From assembly GCA_045222555.1 (NCBI GenBank), contig JBGUYY010000091.1, positions 1-64,000 on the forward strand: DNA of 64,000 nucleotides. Direction: 5' to 3'. Numbering within the stretch: position 1 is the first letter of the stretch; each line of letters begins with the position of its first letter. The stretch comes from UBA1756 sp045222555. Lineage in GTDB: Bacteria > Bacteroidota > Bacteroidia > Bacteroidales > WCHB1-69. The position numbers were made by a program, and so were the translations under genes. The notes under the pieces were generated by a model. The model made no database searches. It saw only the letters and a program-made list of their open reading frames with translations, and was not told the origin of the DNA. Below are positions 8,685-14,772 of the stretch, in pieces.

Positions 8685-8978
8685 TTATTGCTGTTGGGAG
8701 CGTTGCAAATCCCTTCTATTTCTGCCAATATAAGTGAAATAGAGCACCAAGTCGGTGGCTACCAAAACAGCGTTGAATACATAGAGCCAGATGACGATGT
8801 CGTGGCTGTACAATGCTTTGTGGATGATGCCGAAGATGTAGCCCAATATCACCAACGACATGAAGAACGGACTTTTACCAATCACCACTTTAGTTCTTAA
8901 TGATTTGGCGATAGACACCGGCCAGCTGACCGCGAAACAGAGCAGGAACAAGACTTCCCAAATGCTGAAATTTGCCAT
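8685..8978 (-). CDS. Small PQ-loop / SemiSWEET-like membrane protein
   Basis: Three-helix membrane protein of 97 residues. The segment SWPVSIAKSLRTK followed by GKSPFFMSLVILGYIFGII matches the pattern of a single PQ-loop repeat (proline in helix 1, then a basic K-x-R/K-T-K turn), as in SemiSWEET transporters, though the PQ pair itself reads WPVS here. Substrate unknown. It sits 12 bases from genes on both sides, between the CoA-transferase and marC genes, so it is almost certainly co-transcribed with them. Confidence 0.7.
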   Translation of the reverse strand: MANFSIWEVLFLLCFAVSWPVSIAKSLRTKVVIGKSPFFMSLVILGYIFGIIHKALYSHDIVIWLYVFNAVLVATDLVLYFTYIGRNRRDLQRSQQQ

Positions 8979-8989
8979 AGTATATTTTT

Positions 8990-10306
8990 TTAGATATTGT
9001 TTTTACAAATATAATGATAATGCGAGCCGAAGCGCTTGAAGGCGGCCTCCTCCAACTGCTCTTGAAACTGTGGATGGGCTACCGAAATGATGAGTTTGGC
9101 CCGTTCCTGCAAGGAGCGACCGTAAAGGTTCACCGCCCCGTACTCGGTGATGAACCAGTGGATATGGTTGCGCGTGGTGACAGCTCCCGAACCCAAGTCC
9201 AAGGCCGGCACAATCTTGTTGATGCCTTTGCGGGTGGTGGAGGGCATCGCGATGATGGCCTTGCCGCCTTTGGCACGCGATGCACCATACACGAAGTCGA
9301 TCTGGCCGCCCACGCCGGAATAGATTTTGTCGCCCAACGAGTCGGCGCACACCTGTCCCGACAAATCCACCTGTATGGCTGAGTTGATGGAGGTCATCTT
9401 GGGTTGCTGCGCGATGATGAACGGGTCGTTGGTATATTCCACGTCTTTCATCAGCACCTGCGGGTTGCCGTCGATGAAGTTGTAGATCTTTTGCGAACCC
9501 ATCACAAAAGTGGAGACGATTTTGCCACGGTCCAATTTCTTGCACTTGCCGTTGATGACACCTTTCTTCACCAAAGGTAGGATGCCGTCGGAGAACATCT
9601 CGGTATGGATACCGATGTCCTTGTGGTTGCCGAGGCACGATAGGATGGCGTTGGGGATGGAACCGATGCCCATCTGGAGGCACGCCCCGTCTTCGATAAG
9701 TTCGGCGCAGTAGCGGCCGATGGTCTTCTCCACCTCGGTGGGCGCGGGAGCATTCACGGTGAGTAGCGGGTCGTCGTCTTCCACAAAATAGTTGATTTTG
9801 GTGATGTGGATTTGAGAGTCGCCGAGCGAGCGGGGCACGTACTTGTTGACAACCGCGATGGTGAACTCCGCGCTCTCCATGGCGGCGAGAGTGGCATCCA
9901 CCGATGAACCAAGCGAGACATAGCCGAACTTGTCGGGCGGGCACACCTGAATCATCGCCACGTTGCACTTGATATATCGTTCACGGTAGAGTTTCGAGGT
10001 CTCGCCAAGGAAAACGGGAATGTAGTCGGCTAATCCTTTCTGGACGCTCTCGCGCACGTTGGCGCCTACGAAAAAGGCGTTGTGCTGGAAGATTCCCTCA
10101 AATTCGGGGTTGACGTAGGGCGCGGCGCCTTCGGTATGTAAATGATGGATATAGACATTCTTCAGTTCCCCGGCGCGTCCGCGCTCGCAAAGAGCCTTCA
10201 CCAAACACTGGGGCACATTGGATACCGAACTGATGTGGACGTGGTCGCCCGACTTGATGACCTTGACGGCTTCTGCCGCCGTAACTGCCTGATACTGTTT
10301 CTTCAT
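8990..10306 (-). CDS. Acetyl-CoA hydrolase/transferase family protein (CoA-transferase)
   Basis: Cytoplasmic enzyme of 438 residues of the acetyl-CoA hydrolase / 4-hydroxybutyrate CoA-transferase family, which moves CoA between short-chain acids. The N-terminal domain has SGDHVHISSVSNVPQCLVKA. The C-terminal domain carries IGIHTEMFSDG, where the Glu is the expected thioester-forming catalytic residue. Other family motifs are QMGIGSIPNAILS, IYSGVGGQIDFVYGA and ITEYGAVNLYGRSLQERA. Likely partners are acetyl-, propionyl-, butyryl- or succinyl-CoA; the sequence does not fix which. It is the first gene behind a cobalamin riboswitch and is followed at 12-base spacing by the PQ-loop and marC genes. 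A link to B12-dependent methylmalonyl-CoA/propionate metabolism is inferred from the switch. Confidence 0.88.
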   Translation of the reverse strand: MKKQYQAVTAAEAVKVIKSGDHVHISSVSNVPQCLVKALCERGRAGELKNVYIHHLHTEGAAPYVNPEFEGIFQHNAFFVGANVRESVQKGLADYIPVFLGETSKLYRERYIKCNVAMIQVCPPDKFGYVSLGSSVDATLAAMESAEFTIAVVNKYVPRSLGDSQIHITKINYFVEDDDPLLTVNAPAPTEVEKTIGRYCAELIEDGACLQMGIGSIPNAILSCLGNHKDIGIHTEMFSDGILPLVKKGVINGKCKKLDRGKIVSTFVMGSQKIYNFIDGNPQVLMKDVEYTNDPFIIAQQPKMTSINSAIQVDLSGQVCADSLGDKIYSGVGGQIDFVYGASRAKGGKAIIAMPSTTRKGINKIVPALDLGSGAVTTRNHIHWFITEYGAVNLYGRSLQERAKLIISVAHPQFQEQLEEAAFKRFGSHYHYICKNNI

Positions 10307-10429
10307 TTCTTCATCATTTTTTATTTCATATCAAAAACAGCAGCAGAAAACAAAATGAGAATGGCAAGCGCACGGACGCTTCCCTGACAATTCCCAAGCT
10401 TTTGTTCCCGAAAGCTGCGGACACGGAAA

Positions 10430-10582
10430 CGGGCAGGTCTTCTGGCTTGTTCCACTTCCGGCGTCTTCCCGATAAAATATCAGTGACGTAGGTGCCGGAA
10501 GCACATTTCGGAACTCACAGCTACGGGCATAGCCCCTGATTTTCACAGGATTCCCTATTAATCGGTGAGAACCCGATTCCGG
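10430..10582 (-). ncRNA. Cobalamin (B12) riboswitch
   Basis: Read on the minus strand, the leader contains the conserved pieces of the cobalamin riboswitch in order: AATAGGGAATCCTGTGAAAA, then TCAGGGGCTATGCCCGTAGC with CTGTGA, then CACTG, then CGGGAAG, and the 3' B12 box GCCAGAAGACCTGCC (plus-strand complement at 10432-10446). The TAnnTTTG promoter at 10586-10593 places the transcript start right at its 5' end. About 125 bases separate the B12 box from the CoA-transferase ATG. They hold two small hairpins (AGCTTT...AAAAGCT and AAGCG...CGCTT) that could be the expression platform, but no clear U-tract terminator, so translational control is more likely. This 342-base gap between genes holds only the promoter, riboswitch and leader. 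Confidence 0.9.
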
Positions 10583-10585
10583 CGG

Positions 10586-10593
10586 CAAAAGTA
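10586..10593 (-). promoter_or_regulatory. TAnnTTTG promoter of riboswitch/CoA-transferase operon
   Basis: TACTTTTG on the minus strand immediately upstream of the riboswitch aptamer. Confidence 0.65.
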
Positions 10594-10647
10594 CAATAAT
10601 TTGTTGAATTGTTGATTCGTTGATTTGTTTGGCGGGATTTTAAAATT

Positions 10648-12000
10648 TTAGATAATCAACTTTTCAGGAGGATTTTCCTTGATAAACATAGTGAAATAAA
10701 TCGGCATATAGGTGATGAAATCTTTGCGAGTGATTTCGCGGGCATTTGAAAGGACATACGCCCGATGAACCTTATACAATGGATTTGTCAAAAAGTTGTT
10801 CAGTGCCCGATGAATGGTATAGTCTTTCCCTGATTTCACTTCAATGGGAAGGATGGACGTATGGTCATAATCATCCAAAATAAACTCCACCTCCCCCCGT
10901 GCCTTATTGTCGTAGTAAAAAAGTTGCTCAATGCCATGCGCCTTCAGCTCCGAGGCCACAACACTTTCATATACACTTCCAAGATTGACACTGCAACGGT
11001 CGTTCATCACGGCATCGATATTGTATTTGTATAATGCATAGGTCAACAGTCCCACATCGTTCATATAAAGCTTCAGCAGATTTTTGCTCTCCGACTCTTT
11101 GAGTGGGAAAACTGGTGCTGAAATGGCTTTCACATCCAATGCAATGCCAGAACTAATGATATAGTCAAGCTCATCCCTATAATCATTGCTGCGTCGATAG
11201 TCTTTTCCTTCAATATCTTTAAAAACAACACGTTTTTTCTTGTTGGCCATCAGCGATGGTATCATATTGTATATTCTTGCAATCTGCAATTTATGTTCCT
11301 CATCGTATTGTGCCGCATCGATGCCGTAAAGATGATATATGGCCTCATGAATAGCCCGTACTTCCACCATATTTCGCGAACTGACAAATTCATTCACTGC
11401 ATCCGGAAGACCACCGACCAAAAGATATTTCTTGAACAGATCAAGCAAACGGAAGTGCATCTCCTCATCAAGACTTTCACAAGCATCAAATTTCTGATTT
11501 AAGAAAGCAACAGCATCTTCTGAAAATCCATTAGCCCAAAGAAATTCCTCAAAATCAAGCTGATACATGTGCTTGATAAGAATACTTCCTACAGGGACTG
11601 ATGTGGTGCTTCGAAGGGTAACACCAAGCAAGGAACCGCTGGCAATGTAAGTATATCTTCCTTCTTCACGCAAGAACTTGAGCATCGTCAGCAAATGGGG
11701 ATAGGCCTGAATTTCATCTAAAAAGACCAGTGTGTCAGCCTTCGTACCGCCCATCTTTTCGCCTGCGATGGTGCTTAGGCGAAAATAAAATTCATCTGTC
11801 GTGGTGGCATGTTCAAAAATTCTCGGACCATTTTTGTCTTTGACAAAGTCTATTTCAATCACATTCGGGAAAAGTTCCTGGGCAACATCTCTAATAATAA
11901 ACGACTTGCCAATTTGTCGGGCACCGTCAATAACCAATATTTTATTGTTATTTCCTGACAAATGATCTAAGATGAAGGAGCGAATTTTTCTTTTTAGCAT
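10648..12000 (-). CDS. AAA ATPase with DUF4143 (AAA_14 family)
   Basis: Predicted cytoplasmic ATPase of 450 residues. The N-terminal AAA_14 domain has Walker A GARQIGKSF (about residues 26-34) and Walker B TLVFLDEIQAYP (near 110), followed by IASGSLLGV. The C-terminal DUF4143 part has the nuclease-like core EVEFILDD...ILPIEVKSGKDY (E-x-K), the PD-(D/E)xK-like pattern often noted in this family. These ATPases are abundant and multi-copy in Bacteroidota and archaea; their role is unknown and they are often in isolated single-gene units, as here. The ATG is 20 bases from its promoter, which is flanked by three 12-bp direct repeats. Confidence 0.88.
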   Translation of the reverse strand: MLKRKIRSFILDHLSGNNNKILVIDGARQIGKSFIIRDVAQELFPNVIEIDFVKDKNGPRIFEHATTTDEFYFRLSTIAGEKMGGTKADTLVFLDEIQAYPHLLTMLKFLREEGRYTYIASGSLLGVTLRSTTSVPVGSILIKHMYQLDFEEFLWANGFSEDAVAFLNQKFDACESLDEEMHFRLLDLFKKYLLVGGLPDAVNEFVSSRNMVEVRAIHEAIYHLYGIDAAQYDEEHKLQIARIYNMIPSLMANKKKRVVFKDIEGKDYRRSNDYRDELDYIISSGIALDVKAISAPVFPLKESESKNLLKLYMNDVGLLTYALYKYNIDAVMNDRCSVNLGSVYESVVASELKAHGIEQLFYYDNKARGEVEFILDDYDHTSILPIEVKSGKDYTIHRALNNFLTNPLYKVHRAYVLSNAREITRKDFITYMPIYFTMFIKENPPEKLII

Positions 12001-12019
12001 CGTTTCAATATTTTGGCGG

Positions 12020-12027
12020 CAAAAATA
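12020..12027 (-). promoter_or_regulatory. TAnnTTTG promoter of DUF4143 ATPase gene
   Basis: TATTTTTG on the minus strand, 20 bases from the ATG at 12000. Its upstream edge touches the first of the three phased repeats. Confidence 0.6.
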
Positions 12028-12104
12028 CGCTTTTCCAAGAAATTTACAATGCTTTTACCACGCTTTTCCAAAAATATTTATATCAAAACACCACGCTTTT
12101 CCAA
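12027..12104. repeat. Three 12-bp direct repeats with exact 33-bp period upstream of DUF4143 ATPase
   Basis: ACGCTTTTCCAA occurs at 12027-12038, 12060-12071 and 12093-12104: identical copies whose starts are 33 bases apart, separated by 21-base AT-rich spacers. A weaker copy (ATGCTTTTACCA) lies at 12049-12060. Copy 1 abuts the ATPase promoter, so the array sits on its upstream face with three-helical-turn spacing, as expected for cooperatively bound operators. The period is also 11 codons, and copy 3 overlaps the end of a short secreted-peptide frame, so a repeat of coding origin cannot be excluded. Confidence 0.75.
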
Positions 12105-12226
12105 AATACCCTCTCCTCACCGTCGATGAGAATGACTTTCCCTGTGATGCGGCACCAATTTTGCTGTGCGGCAGCGGTACAGCAGAGGAGCAGGAGGCTG
12201 ATGAAAAGCGCGAGGCGGCGGGGCAT
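12083..12226 (-). pseudogene. Short secreted-peptide frame, possibly a truncated gene remnant
   Basis: A 47-codon frame on the minus strand with a good signal peptide (MPRRLALFISLLLLCCTAAAQ) and only about 26 mature residues, beginning QNWCRITGKVILIDGEERV and ending WKSVVF. It has its own promoter-like TACTTTTG at 12252-12259, 26 bases before the ATG. The mature part looks like the start of a larger Bacteroidota exported protein that breaks off where the 33-bp repeats begin, suggesting truncation by the ATPase unit. A genuine small secreted peptide is the alternative. Confidence 0.45.
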
Positions 12227-12251
12227 GGGGATTATATGTAAAATGATGTGG

Positions 12252-12259
12252 CAAAAGTA
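12252..12259 (-). promoter_or_regulatory. TAnnTTTG promoter of short secreted-peptide frame
   Basis: TACTTTTG on the minus strand, followed 26 bases later by the ATG at 12226. Confidence 0.5.
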
Positions 12260-12322
12260 CGATAATTTGTTGAAATAGCCCAAGCCTCTGCCTCCTTTTT
12301 CCGTTCTTTAAAAGAAAAGACT

Positions 12323-12880
12323 ATGCGATTCCGGCTGCTTTTCTTCCTTCTTTTTATGGGGTTGATGATGATGGGGAACGCCCAGCACATCACCATGAAA
12401 AACTACCAACAGAAGGTGCCGCCCAGTGGGCTGGTACGAATTTCACAAAACGCGTATCGAGACCGCAATCCCATCTCCAACCTCGACTGGCTCGAGTACC
12501 TCTATTGGTTGGAAAAGATTTATGGAAAAGAATCGGAAGAATACCGCGCCGCCCAGCCCGATATGCAGATTCTTCTCCAGCAGCTGCCCGACAGTATCGC
12601 CACCTACTATTTTCGGAATCCGTGCTACAACTCGTTTCCCGTGTTGGGCATTCCGCCCCAGCAGGCCCGCGCCTACTGCCAGTGGCGCACCGACCGCGTG
12701 GCAGAATGGATGCTCGTCAAGTTGAAACTTTTACCCGACTACAGTGATTGGTCTCGTGAAAATTGCTTCACCATTGAGAATCAGGAGATTCCAAAGGATT
12801 TGAAAATCCTCTACTTCTTCCTGCCCACCGAAAATACAGAAACCCGCTACGGGTTCGTCTGCTTCGCGGAGTGGAGGTAA
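12323..12880 (+). CDS. Small exported FGE/GldK-like (SUMF1-type) protein
   Basis: Exported protein of 185 residues with a signal peptide (MRFRLLFFLLFMGLMMMGNAQ). The mature part resembles a shortened formylglycine-generating-enzyme-like (FGE-sulfatase) domain as found in gliding/T9SS proteins GldJ and GldK: ISNLDWLEYLYWLE early on, then YYFRNPCYNSFPVLGIPPQQ leading to ARAYCQWRTDRVAEWM. Full domains are 220-300 residues, so the C-terminal half is missing or highly diverged. No catalytic function is claimed. It stands alone, divergent from the short secreted-peptide frame. Confidence 0.65.
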   Translation: MRFRLLFFLLFMGLMMMGNAQHITMKNYQQKVPPSGLVRISQNAYRDRNPISNLDWLEYLYWLEKIYGKESEEYRAAQPDMQILLQQLPDSIATYYFRNPCYNSFPVLGIPPQQARAYCQWRTDRVAEWMLVKLKLLPDYSDWSRENCFTIENQEIPKDLKILYFFLPTENTETRYGFVCFAEWR

Positions 12881-12900
12881 TTAAACATCGGATTGATTTT

Positions 12901-12928
12901 TTAATTATGTCGAATTCGACATGATTAA
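12901..12928. promoter_or_regulatory. 28-bp near-perfect palindrome upstream of hsp20
   Basis: An inverted repeat centred between 12914 and 12915 with one mismatch in 14 pairs and core TGTCGAATTCGACA. It is AT-rich at the ends and lacks the GC stem of a terminator. The TGTC...GACA core recurs downstream at 12978-12998 and 13014-13024, so all three may be sites for one dimeric regulator, about 155-180 bases upstream of the predicted hsp20 transcript start. Confidence 0.5.
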
Positions 12929-12977
12929 AAGCAGGATTGTTGCGTTCCTCTGGCATGAGTTGACGGATGTGTATCAT

Positions 12978-13024
12978 TTTGTCACGCTTTCAGACAAATC
13001 GTCATCCTTGCCGGACAGATTGTC
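12978..13024. promoter_or_regulatory. Two TGTC/GACA inverted-repeat sites (candidate enhancer-binding sites)
   Basis: TTTGTC-N9-GACAAA at 12978-12998 and GACAGATTGTC at 13014-13024 are compact inverted repeats within the 110 bases upstream of the sigma-54-like promoter at 13059-13074. This is the zone where sigma-54 enhancer-binding proteins usually bind. The identity of the protein is unknown. Confidence 0.45.
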
Positions 13025-13025
13025 G

Positions 13026-13044
13026 CCATTTGATCATCAAATGG
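13026..13044. promoter_or_regulatory. 19-bp perfect palindrome adjoining the hsp20 promoter
   Basis: CCATTTGAT-C-ATCAAATGG, perfect around a single central base and ending 15 bases before the -24 element. It is a probable operator; its closeness to the promoter would suit a repressor as well as an activator. Confidence 0.5.
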
Positions 13045-13058
13045 GCGGGGTACCATTT

Positions 13059-13074
13059 TGGCACGCTCTTTGCA
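13059..13074 (+). promoter_or_regulatory. Sigma-54 (-24/-12) promoter of hsp20
   Basis: TGGCACG-CTCT-TTGCA, an exact match to the sigma-54 consensus TGGCACG-N4-TTGCW with the GG and GC dinucleotides 12 bases apart. The predicted start is near 13085, leaving about a 74-base leader before the ATG at 13159. No TAnnTTTG element is seen upstream of this gene, unlike most of its neighbours. Confidence 0.75.
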
Positions 13075-13158
13075 AATCCTATTAGCGGTTCGCCAAGGCG
13101 AAAGCGGAGGCGGCCGAAAAAAACAAAATGTCTAACAAATTAAAAATGGAGGTGTATT

Positions 13159-13584
13159 ATGCTACCAGTAATGTTTAAAAACAGTTGGTTTCCGACAGTG
13201 TTTGAAGATTTCCTGAACAATGATTTTATGCCTCGTGCCAATACAACCGCACCGGCAGTCAATGTGAGGGTAGATGACAAGGCCTACACGATGGAGGTGG
13301 CCGCTCCGGGTATCAAAAAGGAGTTCTGCCGCGTGAGCATCAATGACGAAGGCAACCTGCATGTCGCCATCGAGAACAAGGTGGAACACAAAGAGGAAGA
13401 GAAGAAACATCACTATCTGCGTCGTGAGTTCTCGTACACCAACTACGAGCAGGCCTACACCCTGCCCGAGGACGTGGACAAGGACCATATCGAAGCCAAG
13501 GTGGAGCACGGCATTCTGACCATCACCCTGCCGAGAATGCAGAAAGAGGTGAAGAAACTCGGCCGCAACATCAACATCGGATAA
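13159..13584 (+). CDS. Hsp20/alpha-crystallin small heat-shock protein
   Basis: Cytoplasmic ATP-independent chaperone of 141 residues, standard length. The alpha-crystallin domain runs from about residue 32 (APAVNVRVDDKAYTMEVAAP) to 130, with the family end motif KVEHGILTITLPR (A/V-x-x-x-N/H-G-I/V-L). The N-terminus, MLPVMFKNSWFPTVFEDFLN, has the usual hydrophobic WFP pattern. It is a single-gene unit with a strong terminator at 13606-13639. Control from a sigma-54-type promoter with upstream inverted repeats is inferred from the sequence at 12901-13074. Confidence 0.93.
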   Translation: MLPVMFKNSWFPTVFEDFLNNDFMPRANTTAPAVNVRVDDKAYTMEVAAPGIKKEFCRVSINDEGNLHVAIENKVEHKEEEKKHHYLRREFSYTNYEQAYTLPEDVDKDHIEAKVEHGILTITLPRMQKEVKKLGRNINIG

Positions 13585-13605
13585 TCTTCAACCCAACACC
13601 CAACG

Positions 13606-13639
13606 GAAAAGCCGCAGCTGAACAGTTGCGGCTTTTTTT
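13606..13639 (+). terminator. Rho-independent terminator of hsp20
   Basis: An 11-bp stem (AGCCGCAGCTG / CAGTTGCGGCT, one G-T pair) with an AA loop and seven T, 25 bases after the hsp20 stop. Confidence 0.85.
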
Positions 13640-13652
13640 CGTCAAAAAATTG

Positions 13653-13660
13653 TACTTTTG
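13653..13660 (+). promoter_or_regulatory. TAnnTTTG promoter of esterase-nucleotidase gene
   Basis: TACTTTTG, 30 bases before the ATG at 13690. Confidence 0.6.
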
Positions 13661-13689
13661 CATCTTCAACTTTCACCAACATTTTCGAT

Positions 13690-14769
13690 ATGGAAAAACA
13701 CAGAACCGTATTGTACCTTCATGGCTATGGCAGCGATAAGAACTCCTACACGGGCAACACCCTCAAGGATCTTTTCCCGCAGCATCGCTGGGTGCTGGAG
13801 ACCTTCGACCTGCTCGACGTATTCGCCACCCGTGAGAAACTCCGCACGCTGATCGATGCGGAACAGATTGATACTGTGGTATCTTCGTCGCTCGGCAGCA
13901 TCTACAACCTCTTTATCAAAAATCCCATCAACCCCAGCCGCGTCATCAACAAGGTGCTCATCAATCCCTGCTGTTTTCCCTCGAAAGTGTTGGGCAATAT
14001 CGCTCCGCTCACGCAGGAACAACTCGCCGTGTGCAGGGCTGTGGAAACCAATGTCTATCAGATTCATCGTGAAAACACCCCGCAGAATCTGTTCGGAATT
14101 TTTGCCAAAAACGACGAACTGCTGCAGTACCACGACTTCTTTGTGGGGCGTTACGGCAATGCGGGGATCGACGGTCGCATCACCTCCACCAACGCTCTCT
14201 GGGTAGAGGGCGGCCACCATCATCTGGATCGCGAAGTGCTGCGCCAGTCGGTGGGTGAGGCCTTCCGCTACTTCGACTCCATGGCTGTGGAAGAACCTGC
14301 CGCGCCCCAGTCCGAAAAGCCGATTCTGTACATTGATATGGATGGCACCTTGGTGGATTTTGAAAGTGGCATTCAGCGACTTACCACGCTGGAGCGACTG
14401 CAGTATGACGCTTACTTTGACGAGGTGCCCGGCATTTTCGCCCGTATGGAGCCGATGCCCGGTGCCGTGAATGCCCTCGCCCGGCTGTCGGAGCGGTACG
14501 ACGTCTATATCCTCTCCACCGCCCCGTGGCGCAACCCGACGGCCTGCAACGACAAGCTGCACTGGATACACCAACATTTTGGGAAAGAAGAGGATAGCTG
14601 TCTGTATAAACGGCTGATTTTGTCGCACCACAAGAATTTGAACAGGGGAGAGATTCTGATTGATGACCGACCTCACAAGAACGGGGCGGAAAAATTTCCC
14701 CGTGTGCTTCATTTCGGCGTGCCGCCGTACGACACGTGGGATGCGGTGCTGAAGGAGCTGCTTGGGTAG
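13690..14769 (+). CDS. Fusion of YqiA-type esterase and 5'(3')-deoxyribonucleotidase (NT5C, HAD)
   Basis: Two-domain cytoplasmic protein of 359 residues. Residues 1 to about 200 are a YqiA/UPF0227 alpha/beta hydrolase: LYLHGYGSDKNS at the oxyanion region, nucleophile Ser in SSSLGS, acid in FAKNDELLQY and His in EGGHHHL. Residues of about 212-359 are an HAD phosphatase of the NT5C deoxyribonucleotidase type: ILYIDMDGTLVDFESG (nucleophile Asp and the DxD), LSTAPWRNP, then KNLNRGEILIDDRPHKN with the metal-binding DD. The two domains usually occur as separate proteins. Catalytic residues of both appear intact, so a bifunctional enzyme is possible; shared metabolic purpose is not evident. It converges on the subtilase gene with 3 bases between stops. 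Confidence 0.85.
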   Translation: MEKHRTVLYLHGYGSDKNSYTGNTLKDLFPQHRWVLETFDLLDVFATREKLRTLIDAEQIDTVVSSSLGSIYNLFIKNPINPSRVINKVLINPCCFPSKVLGNIAPLTQEQLAVCRAVETNVYQIHRENTPQNLFGIFAKNDELLQYHDFFVGRYGNAGIDGRITSTNALWVEGGHHHLDREVLRQSVGEAFRYFDSMAVEEPAAPQSEKPILYIDMDGTLVDFESGIQRLTTLERLQYDAYFDEVPGIFARMEPMPGAVNALARLSERYDVYILSTAPWRNPTACNDKLHWIHQHFGKEEDSCLYKRLILSHHKNLNRGEILIDDRPHKNGAEKFPRVLHFGVPPYDTWDAVLKELLG

Positions 14770-14772
14770 TCG

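Noticed and set aside
9003..9968. Minus-strand open frame of 321 codons overlapping the CoA-transferase
   Set aside because: It is an alternate frame of the CoA-transferase gene, Arg/His-rich with no motif, and the CoA-transferase frame has the complete family signature.
12027..12104. Possible CRISPR-like array (regular spacing of identical repeats)
   Set aside because: The repeats are only 12 bases, there are three, the spacers are AT-rich and not unique-looking, and no cas gene is in the window.
12323..12880. FGE-like gene considered an active formylglycine-generating enzyme
   Set aside because: It is too short and lacks the active-site cysteine pair region of FGE; only the N-terminal half of the fold is recognisable.
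12901..12928. Palindrome considered as a transcription terminator of the FGE-like gene
   Set aside because: The stem is mostly A/T with no T-run beyond a short stretch, and its TGTC/GACA core recurs downstream, which fits an operator better.
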